A DNA stretch of 64,000 nucleotides from Sedimentisphaerales bacterium (lineage in GTDB: Bacteria > Planctomycetota > Phycisphaerae > Sedimentisphaerales > Anaerobacaceae), in contig JAFGCD010000155.1 of the NCBI GenBank assembly GCA_016932835.1, forward strand, positions 32,299-96,298, read 5' to 3'. Below the pieces are notes generated by a model. That model was not told where the DNA came from. It saw nothing but the letters and a program-made list of their open reading frames with translations, and did not search any database. Position numbers and translations under genes: made by a program. Positions within the stretch are counted from its first letter, which is position 1. Each line of letters begins with the position of its first letter. This document shows, one piece after another, positions 29,838-40,294 of this stretch.

Positions 29838-31265
29838 TCAGCACATCGGGAACCTGCGGCACAAACCCAGCACCTCGGCCCTGACCCGCTCTCGCAGGTC
29901 ATCATCCAGCCGATACCGCCCTTCGCCGCCAATCTCCACCCCCCTCAAAACAGAATCTATCAAGGCCGCGACCATCTTCATCTCCTCGCCGCCCATACCG
30001 TTCTTAGTCACGATAGCAGTCCCCAGCCGAAGCCCGCTCGTCACCGCCGCACCCCTCGTATCGTACGGCAGCCGATTCATATTCACAATCAAACCGCACT
30101 GCTCCAGCCCTTTTTGTGCAATCGCACCGGTCAGCCCCTGCCTCAGCCGGCTGACATCGACAAGCACCATGTGGTTGTCCGTCCCCCCCGTCAGAACCTC
30201 GTAACCCAGGCCCGCCAGCGAATCAGCCAGCCTTTGCGCGTTCTCGATAATCCTGAACTGCCTGGACCGGTATTCCTCGCTCAGCATCTCCTTGAAGAAA
30301 ACCGCCTTGCCCGCGGCATTGTTCAGATACGGCGTGCCCTGAACACCGGGAAACGTCGTCTTTTGAATATGCTCGGCAAGCGTCACTTCCCGCGAACCGA
30401 TTCTTACCTTGCGGTCGAAATCACGGCCCATCAATATCACGCCGCCCCTGGGCCCGCCCGGCTTATATGTGCTCGTCGTGGTAAAATGTGCGAAGTCTAT
30501 CGGCGAAGGATGAGCGCCCGCCGACACCAGACCCGCAATATGCGAAATATCCGCTAAAAGATAAGCCCCGACCTCGCCGGCAATCTCCCGGAATCGACAG
30601 AAGTCTATCGTCCGCGAATACGCGCTCGCCCCGCAGATTATCAGCGTCGGCCTGCACGCAAGCGCCTTGGCGCGAACGGCTTCGTAGTCCAGCAGAAAGC
30701 TCTGCCTGTCAACGTAGTAGTTTTCCACCTCGAAGAATTTGCCCGTAAACGACACGCTCGCGCCGTGCGAAAGATGTCCTCCCTGGTCCAGCCCGAGGCT
30801 CAGTATCTTATCCCCCCGCCCCAGCATCGCCGTCAGCACGATTTGATTCGCAGCCGTTCCTGAATGAGGCTGAACATTCGCATATTCGGCCCCGAACGCC
30901 TCTTTAGCCCGGCTGACAGCGAGCGACTCGACATCGTCAACCACCTCGCACCCCGCGTGATAACGCCCCCCGACGAAACCCTCCGTCGTCTTGTTCTGGA
31001 TAACCGAACCAAGAGCGGCAAGAACGCCCGGCGAACATTGATTCTCCGCCGCGATAAGCTGGATACTGCTTTGCAGACGCTCGTACTCCGCCTGCAAAAG
31101 CTCATATACATGCAAGTCCTTCTCCCGCAGAGCTTCGAGTATCCCCTTATGGTACTGCTCGAATCCGACAAGGGCCTCCGCCTCGCAGGACGGCACGACG
31201 GCACGACGCAACGCGGCAACCTTGCCTCGGCTAAGACCGTCAGTACCATGTTTATCCGTCAACAT
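29838..31265 (-). CDS. glyA: Serine hydroxymethyltransferase
   Basis: SSIQLIAAENQCSPGVLAALGS, TEGFVGGRYHAGCEVVDDVE, LADISHIAGLVSAGAHPSP, TTTSTYKPGGPRGGVIL. Confidence 0.95.
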   Translation of the reverse strand: MLTDKHGTDGLSRGKVAALRRAVVPSCEAEALVGFEQYHKGILEALREKDLHVYELLQAEYERLQSSIQLIAAENQCSPGVLAALGSVIQNKTTEGFVGGRYHAGCEVVDDVESLAVSRAKEAFGAEYANVQPHSGTAANQIVLTAMLGRGDKILSLGLDQGGHLSHGASVSFTGKFFEVENYYVDRQSFLLDYEAVRAKALACRPTLIICGASAYSRTIDFCRFREIAGEVGAYLLADISHIAGLVSAGAHPSPIDFAHFTTTSTYKPGGPRGGVILMGRDFDRKVRIGSREVTLAEHIQKTTFPGVQGTPYLNNAAGKAVFFKEMLSEEYRSRQFRIIENAQRLADSLAGLGYEVLTGGTDNHMVLVDVSRLRQGLTGAIAQKGLEQCGLIVNMNRLPYDTRGAAVTSGLRLGTAIVTKNGMGGEEMKMVAALIDSVLRGVEIGGEGRYRLDDDLRERVRAEVLGLCRRFPMC

Positions 31266-31381
31266 CCGAACTGCCCTGCCAACCTTGTATCGATAACGAG
31301 CAACCCTGTTTTCCTCTACCAGCTACTTACTACTTCGGCAACTCGAATCGCATCGTATGAATTTTCCAGCACCCCCCAGGC

Positions 31382-33652
31382 CTAACTGAAGAAATTTCTG
31401 ATAACGTCGTTAAGCGTTATGTAAACAAACAGCACCAAAACAATCGCCAGCCCGATGCGAACAACCACACCCTGCGTCCGCTCGCTTACCGCAGAACCCT
31501 TAACCTTCTCGACAACAAGAAACGCCGCCAATCCACCGTCAAGAGGCGGCATCGGCAGAAAATTGAAAACCGCAATCGCAGCGTTGATTAAGCCGATCAG
31601 GAAAAGGTACTCGATCCACATCTGCCTGGCGACGGTCTGGTAACTCACCGAAAGAATGCCGACAGGACCAATCAGGTTCTTCGGGCTGACCGCGCCGACA
31701 ATCAACCGTCTCAGCGTCAGGTACGTCTGAGCGATTAACGCAACGGTCTTTCGCGCACCCATCCTCACCGCATCAATCGGCCCGCTTGCCTTGTAAAGCC
31801 GTTCCATCCGCTTGAACGGAATGAAATCGGAAAAGCCGGCTTTGACACTGACAGCCTCGGCTTCGGTGCTTACGGTCAACGCAACTGCCCCCGCAGTCTC
31901 GTCATCGATGCGATATTCGATCGTGATATGCTCGCCGGGATACTTGCCGATCTGGCGAACAACATCATAGAAACTCGAAACCGGCTCGCCGTCAACAGCC
32001 GTTATCAATGCCCCGCGCGGAATATCGAGCTTGCCTATGCCCACGCCGGCCTCAACAGTCCCGGCTACAACCGCATGATCCGCATCGAGCTCCAGCATAA
32101 CCCCCATCTGCACCCAGTCTGAATCAGGCAGGCCCCGCGGCGTGATACTCACCGCAACCTGCTCCTCAGCACCATTAGCGTCCGTCCGCAAGACGACGAC
32201 CCGAACCGGCTTATCCTTATTCCCCTGCACAACCTCACGCATCTCCAGATACGTCGGATTCTCGACCCCGCTGGCGGAGAGAATTACGTCGCCGGCGAGA
32301 AGAGCAGGAGCCGCTTCGTCCTCGACCTTCTTCTTGCCCGTCTTTCCAAACAGAGAGCCAACCTTCCCAAGGGCCCACCGCCCCGCAGACTTAACCCCGC
32401 GACCCACCTTCACAGGCAGAGACACCGGCTCCGGCATCCCCGCATAAGCCACAACACGCAGCCGCGGAACCATCGAGTGGATATGATAAAGCTGAGATTC
32501 CGAAGCGATCTTGTACTCCTCCGCGAACGCCCAGCCGAGTTTTACCTCACCATAAACCGTCAATGGCTCGTTGGTATTGCCCGCCCGCTCGGCCGAGAGC
32601 TTCACAGTCGGAGAATAAGTCCGCTCGACGATAGGTGCCAAGTCCCAGTGATTGGAAACCTCTTTGCCGCCGACCTGCGTGATTCGGTCTCCGGGCGCAA
32701 GGCCTGTCTTCGCCCGAAGATCGTTAACGTCCGCCTGGTCGGCTAACTCATCCACAGTCAGCGTCTCCGGCATATTGATCCCGAAAGTCTTCAAGTCGCC
32801 GCCGTTCCTCTTCTCCGCGACAATCTCGAAATCCTTGATAACACCGCCCCGATCGACCTTCATGCTAACAGCCTCGCCGCGCCCCGAAAGACCTGCGGCA
32901 AGCATGACATCCGTAATGTCGATATTGTCGCTCTTGCCGTCTATCTCGATGATCTCATCACCAGCCTGCAGGCCCGCACGCATCGCCGGTGAGTTAGGCT
33001 CGACACCGCCGACAACCGCCGGAGGACGATTTATCCCGATCAGGAAAACAGCGATGAAGATAATCACCGCCAGAATAACATTGCACACCACGCCCGCCGC
33101 GACGACCGCCATACGAGCCGCTACCGACTTGTTGGCGAAAGAACGCGGATCGTCCGTCGATTTCGCCGCGCCGGTGTCTTCCTGACCCAGCATCTTCACA
33201 AAACCGCCGACCGGAATCAGCCCGAGACAATACTCCGTATCCCACACCGCGCCCTTGCAGCCGAAAGTGTGGCTCCAAAGACTGTCCTCAACCTCGACGG
33301 CATCATCGGCCGCGCCCTCATCGTCTTCGTCGCCTTCCTCCTCCTCACGCTCTTTCTCAGCGAAGAAACCGGGAAGTATCCGAATCCGGAAGCCCTCGGC
33401 AACCCGCTTGAAACCGAAAAGAATAGGCGGAAAGCCTATCGCGAACATCTCGACCTTGATCCCGCACAGCTTGGCCGAGATGAAATGACCGAACTCGTGA
33501 ACCAGAATCACCGTGCCAAAACCCAGCAGGACCAAAAGCACGTTACCGAAAGTATCGATATTCCGGAAAATCAGGTAAATGACCCCGGCCAGAACGGCCG
33601 CCAGCAAAAACACCTTGAACCACTTGCTGAATAAACTCTTTGGTTTCGACAT
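31382..33652 (-). CDS. rseP: RseP-like site-2 membrane zinc metalloprotease with several PDZ domains
   Basis: HEFGHFISAKLCGIKVEMFAIGFPP, C-terminal NFLPMPPLDGG; directly downstream of dxr; start set at MSKPKSLFSKWFK. Confidence 0.9.
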   Translation of the reverse strand: MSKPKSLFSKWFKVFLLAAVLAGVIYLIFRNIDTFGNVLLVLLGFGTVILVHEFGHFISAKLCGIKVEMFAIGFPPILFGFKRVAEGFRIRILPGFFAEKEREEEEGDEDDEGAADDAVEVEDSLWSHTFGCKGAVWDTEYCLGLIPVGGFVKMLGQEDTGAAKSTDDPRSFANKSVAARMAVVAAGVVCNVILAVIIFIAVFLIGINRPPAVVGGVEPNSPAMRAGLQAGDEIIEIDGKSDNIDITDVMLAAGLSGRGEAVSMKVDRGGVIKDFEIVAEKRNGGDLKTFGINMPETLTVDELADQADVNDLRAKTGLAPGDRITQVGGKEVSNHWDLAPIVERTYSPTVKLSAERAGNTNEPLTVYGEVKLGWAFAEEYKIASESQLYHIHSMVPRLRVVAYAGMPEPVSLPVKVGRGVKSAGRWALGKVGSLFGKTGKKKVEDEAAPALLAGDVILSASGVENPTYLEMREVVQGNKDKPVRVVVLRTDANGAEEQVAVSITPRGLPDSDWVQMGVMLELDADHAVVAGTVEAGVGIGKLDIPRGALITAVDGEPVSSFYDVVRQIGKYPGEHITIEYRIDDETAGAVALTVSTEAEAVSVKAGFSDFIPFKRMERLYKASGPIDAVRMGARKTVALIAQTYLTLRRLIVGAVSPKNLIGPVGILSVSYQTVARQMWIEYLFLIGLINAAIAVFNFLPMPPLDGGLAAFLVVEKVKGSAVSERTQGVVVRIGLAIVLVLFVYITLNDVIRNFFS

Positions 33653-33694
33653 TAACTCGCCTCCGGGCACAAAGCCCGCGCCAAAAAATATCAT

Positions 33695-34852
33695 CTACGC
33701 GCTGCACGCCGTCGCAGCAACTTCTCGCCTCGCCCACATATCGGCCTCAAGCAGCTCATCCAGCGAAACATCCGTCCGGATATCGTGCTTATTGAGGCAG
33801 TGTTCGACGAGTTCGAGTATATTAACAAATTTGATGCGCCCCGCCAAGAACTCTTCCACCGCCGCTTCATTCGCCGCATTGAATACCGCCGCCGCAGTGC
33901 CCCCCGCTCGAGATACCTCATAAGCTAAGCCCAGGGCGCGAAAAACCGTCGGATCGGGCCGACTGAAATTAAGACGCCCGATCTCGGCCAACTGAGGCGC
34001 CTTGGCCGGGCCGCAAACGCGATCCGGGTACGTCAGCGAATACTGGATCGGCAGGCACATGTCAGGCTCGCCCAACTGCGCTATCACAGAGCCGTCAACA
34101 AATTCCACAAGCGAATGAACTATCGATTCCGGATGTATCAGAACCTCGATCTTCTCCACCCCGACCCCGAAAAGCCAACTTGCCTCGATTATCTCCAGCG
34201 CCTTATTCATCATCGTCGCCGAGTCAATGGTAATCTTCGGCCCCATATCCCACGTCGGGTGGGAAAGGGCCTGCTCCAGAGTAACCTCCCGAATATCCTC
34301 CGCGCCCAACTCGCGAAACGGCCCTCCCGAAGCCGTCAGAATAATCCGCGCAACCTCACCGCTCTTGCCCGCCTGCATCGCCTGGAAGATAGCCGAATGC
34401 TCGCTGTCAACCGGAATAATCTCGCTGCCGCTGCCCGCCGCCTCGGTCATCAGAATCTCCCCGGCAATCACAAGCGGCTCTTTGTTCGCAATGGCCAGCC
34501 GCTTGCCCTGCCGAGCCGCCGCAAGAACCGCAGGCAGCCCCGCAGCACCGACAACAGCAGTCAGAACCGTATCGACCTCATCTAACTCGGCAAGCCGCAC
34601 AAGACTCTCAGGCCCGCTAAGAACCTCCGCAGCCAGGCCGTCCAGCAGCCCCGCAAGCTGCCCGGCGCAGCTCTCGTCCGTAATAGCGACATAACTCGGC
34701 TTAAAACGCCGCACCTGTTCCGCCAGAAGCTCGGCATTGCTGTGCGCGCTCAGCGCGCAGACACGGTATCCCGGCCCCAGGCCCTCGATTACACGAAGGG
34801 CGTTCCTCCCGATAGAACCCGTTGAACCCAATATCGCAATACGTCGAACCAT
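33695..34852 (-). CDS. dxr: 1-deoxy-D-xylulose-5-phosphate reductoisomerase
   Basis: RRIAILGSTGSIGRNALRVIEG, AIANKEPLVIAGE, PVDSEHSAIFQAMQ, ATMMNKALEIIEASWLFG. Confidence 0.97.
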   Translation of the reverse strand: MVRRIAILGSTGSIGRNALRVIEGLGPGYRVCALSAHSNAELLAEQVRRFKPSYVAITDESCAGQLAGLLDGLAAEVLSGPESLVRLAELDEVDTVLTAVVGAAGLPAVLAAARQGKRLAIANKEPLVIAGEILMTEAAGSGSEIIPVDSEHSAIFQAMQAGKSGEVARIILTASGGPFRELGAEDIREVTLEQALSHPTWDMGPKITIDSATMMNKALEIIEASWLFGVGVEKIEVLIHPESIVHSLVEFVDGSVIAQLGEPDMCLPIQYSLTYPDRVCGPAKAPQLAEIGRLNFSRPDPTVFRALGLAYEVSRAGGTAAAVFNAANEAAVEEFLAGRIKFVNILELVEHCLNKHDIRTDVSLDELLEADMWARREVAATACSA

Positions 34853-34904
34853 AAAACACGCTAACTACCTATCTCAACAAAGCCAATACGAAAATCATCG
34901 CGAC

Positions 34905-35993
34905 TCAATCAAGTTCCACAACCGAAAGCGTATAAGGCTTGTCCCACATCGTATTGACCACCCCCTCGAAGGGCCAGTCCATATTCGAGATTATCACCTC
35001 GTTGCCCCGCAGTATCGCCTCGCAGGGCTGATCGATGCCCCCGTCGGCCCCGTCGGTGTCGCCGTTGGCCGCGACGGTCCGCACCGAACCGTCCGGACCC
35101 ACAACCTGAATAGCGTTCTGCACCATATCCGCAACCAGAATCCTGTCGGTCTTGATATCGCAAAACAACCCGTCCGCACACTTCATCCTATCGTTCTTGA
35201 CGAAAATCTCGTTCGAGACAACGCTGTCGCTCTTGTCGAAACTGATCTTGTGAATCGTTCCGTCGGCGAAATTACCGCAGTACAAATTACCTTTACTGTC
35301 GAAGCAAAGTCCGTCGGCGCCGTAGCCGATAGCCGCGTTGAAACTCTTGATTGTCGTTATCAGGTGCTCATCTTTCTCAAGCGGCGTCTTGAGCTGGATC
35401 CCCTCCTCGCCCATCCGGAACCGGAATATCCCGCTCACCAGCGGGTCCGACCCCGGAACGAGAATCGTCTCGCTCACATATACGTAATCGCCCTTGATCG
35501 CCACCGCATTGGCAACGTTGAATCCCGAAACGACGGCAACGGCCCCCGTCGGCTCACCGCCCTTGACGGTGATTCGCATCAGACGGGAGCTCTGCGGCGT
35601 GTCCGGGCCGTACTGGTTGTCGGCATAGTAAACATCCCCCGACGCAGCCAGGCAAATCCCCATCGGCCCGGCCTTGTTCGTCATCGGGTGGGCAGGGGCC
35701 GTGAAATACTTCGAGACCTTATTATCCGCCGATACCTTCATAATAAACGCCCCCGGCGAAGGGTCGTTGTAATTCGGAACCGATAATAGAAAGCTCCCGT
35801 CCGGCAGAAGAGCCATCCCGTCCGGCGTATTGCAGTAGTCCGGAAGCTCAACAAGCAGCCGGGCTTTCTTAAGTCCCGCCGTACTCGCACCGACACCTTG
35901 GCCCTTCTTGGACGCCTCACTGTCCTCCTTTTTCCCGCAGCCTGAAACTGCAAGAGCGAGCATGCATAACAAGAGGAACGTTTTCTTTGACAT
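34905..35993 (-). CDS. SMP-30/NHL-type beta-propeller lipoprotein
   Basis: Lipobox AVSGCGKK; GADGLCFDSKGNLYCGNFADGTIHKISFDKS propeller blades. Confidence 0.75.
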   Translation of the reverse strand: MSKKTFLLLCMLALAVSGCGKKEDSEASKKGQGVGASTAGLKKARLLVELPDYCNTPDGMALLPDGSFLLSVPNYNDPSPGAFIMKVSADNKVSKYFTAPAHPMTNKAGPMGICLAASGDVYYADNQYGPDTPQSSRLMRITVKGGEPTGAVAVVSGFNVANAVAIKGDYVYVSETILVPGSDPLVSGIFRFRMGEEGIQLKTPLEKDEHLITTIKSFNAAIGYGADGLCFDSKGNLYCGNFADGTIHKISFDKSDSVVSNEIFVKNDRMKCADGLFCDIKTDRILVADMVQNAIQVVGPDGSVRTVAANGDTDGADGGIDQPCEAILRGNEVIISNMDWPFEGVVNTMWDKPYTLSVVELD

Positions 35994-36305
35994 GGCTGTT
36001 TCTCCTGACAGAACGAGATTTACGATTCAGGCCTTCCAGGCCGGTCCTTTTCGCCGGCGACCCGGCGCATCGGCGGCCATCCGGACCACCCGCCACGCTA
36101 ACGTCAACGCCCGGGCACCTGCTTAGAATATATGCCCCGCCCGACAAGTCAAGAGACTATTTCCACCCGGCCCGAACCCGGTCTGCCAGCAGCTAAATCC
36201 AAAAAACTCTCGAAAAACCGTTGCGCCGCACCACTAAGCCGGCACTAACAGATAGCTAAGTACCGCACAACTCGGAAGATAAACCGGCTATCGGGGAATA
36301 CCGCT

Positions 36306-37487
36306 ATGATCAGGCAACTTGTCGCCCTACTCGTCGCTGCTGCATTTCCACTATCGAATATCACCTTCGCAGAGAGCATTACCGTAAGTCCGCACCAACT
36401 GATACTCAATGCAAAAGGACAATATGAGGATGTCCAGGTCGTCATTCGCAAGCCCCTGCCGGGCGGATACTCACTGACGGATTTCAACGTCGCCCTCTTC
36501 TTCGACGAAATCGAAGTCGCCCGGGCCTACGCCCTCAGGTACTGCCCGATCGACGACAATTTCCTCGCAAGTTTCGATAGAACAGCTCTCCAAAACAGCG
36601 AAACCGTCCAGGCAATGGCGGGAACCGAAGTAACCGCACGAGTCGAGGGCGAATACTGGGCGGAAAATTCGCAAGGCGCGATCCTCTACGATACCTTCGC
36701 CGGAGAAGACGACGTGGCGATAGTCGATCAGGACTGGCAAATGTCCGTAATCAAAACCTCGCTGCCGCCCGACTACAACAACCTCCTCGTCACTTCCTGT
36801 CCGTCGGACATCAACGACGCCCATTGGCTGCTCTGGGAAAGAGTCCATGGAAACGAGACTTCCTTCGGCCAGATGTTCCGTTTCGACCGGCCCGTCCGGC
36901 TCGACAAAATAGCCGTAGTAATAGAAACCACCGACGTCAACATAAGCGACGTGCCCGTCGAGCTCGCCCTGGCCGAGGCCGACGGCGACCCCTGCCAAAC
37001 ACCGATAACCTCGATAATTATCTCGCCGGCGACCCAACTGCCCGTCCAACTCGGAACATACACGCAATGGTTCCTAACGCTCGACTTCGAGGACCAGTAC
37101 CTGCCGGCCAACGCCGACTGCGCATTCCTCCTGAGATTCGCAATCGGTAGTATCGGCGCCGGCGAAGCCGTCCAGGCCCGCATCGCATCGACAGGGGCAG
37201 ATCTCTACCCCAACGGCTCGGCCCTGGTGTTCGACGGTTCGACCGCCTCCCGCATTGACGAAAACGACCTGGCCTTCTTCGTCTTCGGCGAACAACTGAG
37301 CTACTCTCCGCTCCTCGGTGACATCGATATCGACTTCAACGTCGATTTCAAAGACTTCGGATACCTCTGCATATACCGAGACCGCGAAGAAACCGAACTC
37401 TGCGACCCAGGTGACTTGAACTGCGACGCCAAAATCGACTGCGCCGACCTAATGACCCTGTCTTCGCGCTGGCTGGCCGAACTCTAA
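36306..37487 (+). CDS. Secreted protein with C-terminal dockerin type I-like module, otherwise unknown
   Basis: Signal peptide; C-terminus LGDIDIDFNVDFKDFGYLCIY...DPGDLNCDAKIDCADLMTLSSRWLAEL resembles duplicated Ca-binding dockerin repeats. Confidence 0.72.
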   Translation: MIRQLVALLVAAAFPLSNITFAESITVSPHQLILNAKGQYEDVQVVIRKPLPGGYSLTDFNVALFFDEIEVARAYALRYCPIDDNFLASFDRTALQNSETVQAMAGTEVTARVEGEYWAENSQGAILYDTFAGEDDVAIVDQDWQMSVIKTSLPPDYNNLLVTSCPSDINDAHWLLWERVHGNETSFGQMFRFDRPVRLDKIAVVIETTDVNISDVPVELALAEADGDPCQTPITSIIISPATQLPVQLGTYTQWFLTLDFEDQYLPANADCAFLLRFAIGSIGAGEAVQARIASTGADLYPNGSALVFDGSTASRIDENDLAFFVFGEQLSYSPLLGDIDIDFNVDFKDFGYLCIYRDREETELCDPGDLNCDAKIDCADLMTLSSRWLAEL

Positions 37488-37495
37488 GCCGCAAA

Positions 37496-39292
37496 TCAGT
37501 CGCTGTTCTCCAGTATCGTCATGAAGGCTTCCTGCGGAATCTGAACGTTGCCCACGCTCTTCATCCGCCTCTTGCCTTCTTTTTGCTTCTTCAGAAGCTT
37601 CATCTTCCGCGTAACGTCGCCGCCGTATAGCTTCTGCGTAACGTCCTTGCGAAAGCCTTTGATCGTCTCCCGCGCGATGATCTTGCCGCCGATAGCGACC
37701 TGAAGCGGAATCTCGAACTGGTGACGCGGAATCGACCTGCGAAGCTTGACCAGCAACTTGCGACCGCGGGCCTCGGCGCTGTTGCGATGCACTATCAGGC
37801 TCAAAGCATCGACCGCCACAGAATTTATCAGAAAGTTGATCTTCACCAGGTCGCTCGCCTCGAACCCGGTGAATTCATAATCCATCGTCGCATAGCCCCG
37901 GCTGATACCCTTCAACTGGTCGTAAAAATCGTAAACTATCTCCGCAAGCGGCGCCTTGAATTCCAGCATTACCCTCGTCGTGCTCAGGTAGTCCGTCTTT
38001 ATCAACCTGCACCGCCGCGATTCCGCCAGCTTCATAATGCCCCCGATGCTGTCAACGCCCGCTATTATTTCCAGCCGCACGAAAGGCTCCCGAAGCTCTT
38101 CGATCTGGCTCGGATCGGGCAGCTCCCCCGGTGACTCTATCCGCTTGACCTCTCCCTTCTTCGTAACCACCTCATAACTCACCGTCGGGGCGGTCTGAAC
38201 TACCTCAACATCGTTCTCCCGCTCAAGACGCTCCTGGATTATGTCCATGTGAAGCAGCCCCAGAAAACCGCAGCGAAAACCGAAACCCAGCGCAGGAGAA
38301 TTCTGAGGGCTGAACGAAAAACTGGCATCGTTCAACGCGAGCTTCGCAAAGGCCGCCCGCAACTTCGAATAGTCCGTATTATTGCCCGGATAAAAATCGG
38401 AAAACACCATCTGCATCGGCGCCTTGTAGCCCGGCAAAGCCTTCGAGGCCGGCGCCGCAGCGTCCGTAATCGTATCCCCTATAGTCACGTCCGCCAGCTC
38501 CCGGATATTCGCAATCACATAACCGACCTCCCCCGCCCCCAGCCTCTCCACCGCAGCCATTTCAGGCTTGAACTTCCCCAATTCTGTTATGATGTGTGTT
38601 CGGCCGCAACGCATGAACCGAACCTTCTGCTTGACCTTCAACTCTCCCGCAAAAACCCTCACGTAACATATCACGCCCTTATACTGATCGCAGTGACTGT
38701 CGAATATCAACGCCGCCGTCGGCTCGGCGCCCCGGTCCGCAGGCGCCGGCAGGAACATCACAATCGCTTCCAGCAGCTCCGCAACCCCGGCACCGCTCTT
38801 GGCGCTTATCTTGTAGCACTCGTTCGCCCCTAAGCCGATGATGTGCTCGATCTCCTCGGCAACCCGCGCCGGCTCAGCAGCAGGCAAATCCACTTTGTTA
38901 ATAACGCTAAGCAGCTCAACGCCGCTCTCAACCGCCAGATATGCGTTCGCTACCGTCTGAGCCTCAACGCCCTGGCTCGCATCAACCACCAGCAAACCAC
39001 CTTCGCAAGCCGCAAGAGCCCGAGAGACCTCGTAATGGAAATCGACGTGACCCGGAGTATCGATAAGGTTCAGCATGTAAGTCCGCCCGTCGTGAACGTA
39101 ATCCATCGTCACCGCAGAGGCTTTGATAGTTATCCCCCGCTCACGCTCCAGATCCATGTCGTCCAGAAGCTGCTCGGCCTTCTGACGGTCCGAAATCGTA
39201 CCCGTCAATTCGAGCATACGGTCGGCAAGAGTGCTCTTGCCGTGATCGATATGGGCTATTATCGAAAAATTGCGTATGTACTTAGTGTCCAT
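37496..39292 (-). CDS. lepA: Elongation factor 4 (LepA)
   Basis: MDTKYIRNFSIIAHIDHGKSTLADRMLELTG, DTPGHVDFHYEVSRALAACEG, C-terminal LEKQKEGKRRMK-like block (LKKQKEGKRRMKSVGNVQIPQEAF). Confidence 0.98.
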   Translation of the reverse strand: MDTKYIRNFSIIAHIDHGKSTLADRMLELTGTISDRQKAEQLLDDMDLERERGITIKASAVTMDYVHDGRTYMLNLIDTPGHVDFHYEVSRALAACEGGLLVVDASQGVEAQTVANAYLAVESGVELLSVINKVDLPAAEPARVAEEIEHIIGLGANECYKISAKSGAGVAELLEAIVMFLPAPADRGAEPTAALIFDSHCDQYKGVICYVRVFAGELKVKQKVRFMRCGRTHIITELGKFKPEMAAVERLGAGEVGYVIANIRELADVTIGDTITDAAAPASKALPGYKAPMQMVFSDFYPGNNTDYSKLRAAFAKLALNDASFSFSPQNSPALGFGFRCGFLGLLHMDIIQERLERENDVEVVQTAPTVSYEVVTKKGEVKRIESPGELPDPSQIEELREPFVRLEIIAGVDSIGGIMKLAESRRCRLIKTDYLSTTRVMLEFKAPLAEIVYDFYDQLKGISRGYATMDYEFTGFEASDLVKINFLINSVAVDALSLIVHRNSAEARGRKLLVKLRRSIPRHQFEIPLQVAIGGKIIARETIKGFRKDVTQKLYGGDVTRKMKLLKKQKEGKRRMKSVGNVQIPQEAFMTILENSD

Positions 39293-39523
39293 CTATTCCT
39301 GCCTGCCAACCGAAACCGCACATCTTAACACAAAACACCCCAAAAAGCAACTTCCACTACGGATTCTCCCCCGGCCCAACCCCGGCCGACGCGCAAAAAA
39401 AGAAACGGCTCCCATTGGTACAGAGCGCTCGGGAAGGGCTATCAAAGCGCGCAGAAATGCTGCTTGTGAAGTCAAATGGGGGATAGGATGGGATCTTTGT
39501 GGACTTGGAGGGTGTTGATTTGT

Positions 39524-39529
39524 TATAAT
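39524..39529 (+). promoter_or_regulatory. Possible -10 element (TATAAT) upstream of the PEP-CTERM gene at 39609
   Basis: Exact TATAAT in an AT-rich stretch (ttgatttgttataataattgg); no convincing -35. Confidence 0.3.
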
Positions 39530-39608
39530 AATTGGGTATAAGGTACGGCGGAGACCGCGCTTCGAGGATACTGGATATCTATCACGGATTTTTTGAAAGG
39601 GGCAGAAA

Positions 39609-40262
39609 ATGACCCGGGAAAGAAGAATCATGATTCTGGGAACAGCTCTTTTATCCGGGGTGCTTCTCAGCCCGCCGCGCGTCGAGGCTGCGCTGGTAAC
39701 TATACAGATCGAGGCTGTGGTCGATTCGGTTGATGACCCCGATAACTATCTTGAAGGCCTGGTGGCTGTCGGTGATCCAATAACGGGGACGTATACTTAC
39801 GATACGGATACACCGGACTCAACGCCTGAGTATGCCACCGTTGGACGCTACGAGCACTTCGCACCGCCAGCGGGTATATATTTAACCGTAGGTGGCTTCG
39901 AATTCGAGACGGATAGTCTCAATGTGGACTTTCTTATGGCTATTGCTGATAATGTCACCTCAGGTGGCTTGCATGATAGCTATTGGATCCAGAGCTATAA
40001 CAATCTTCCACTTGTAGATGAGACTTTCATTGTGACGATTTTTTGGACGCTGAGGGATTATTCTGCCACTGCTATCTCAAGTATAGATCTTCCTATGACA
40101 GCTCCGGTTCTGGATGACTGGGGGGTTAACCTTTTGAGTTTCGGGGCCGGTACCCGGGCAAGGGGTTTTGTCATTGAGGGTCATGTGACATCTGCCATTC
40201 CCGAACCTGGCACAATGGTCTTTTTGGGCCTGGGCGGGCTGCTACTTAGAAGACGAAGGTAA
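39609..40262 (+). CDS. PEP-CTERM sorting domain protein
   Basis: Signal peptide and C-terminal AIPEPGTMVFLGLGGLLLRRRR. Confidence 0.85.
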   Translation: MTRERRIMILGTALLSGVLLSPPRVEAALVTIQIEAVVDSVDDPDNYLEGLVAVGDPITGTYTYDTDTPDSTPEYATVGRYEHFAPPAGIYLTVGGFEFETDSLNVDFLMAIADNVTSGGLHDSYWIQSYNNLPLVDETFIVTIFWTLRDYSATAISSIDLPMTAPVLDDWGVNLLSFGAGTRARGFVIEGHVTSAIPEPGTMVFLGLGGLLLRRRR

Positions 40263-40294
40263 TCAATTTCTCAGATATTTCAAGGAGGATTGAA

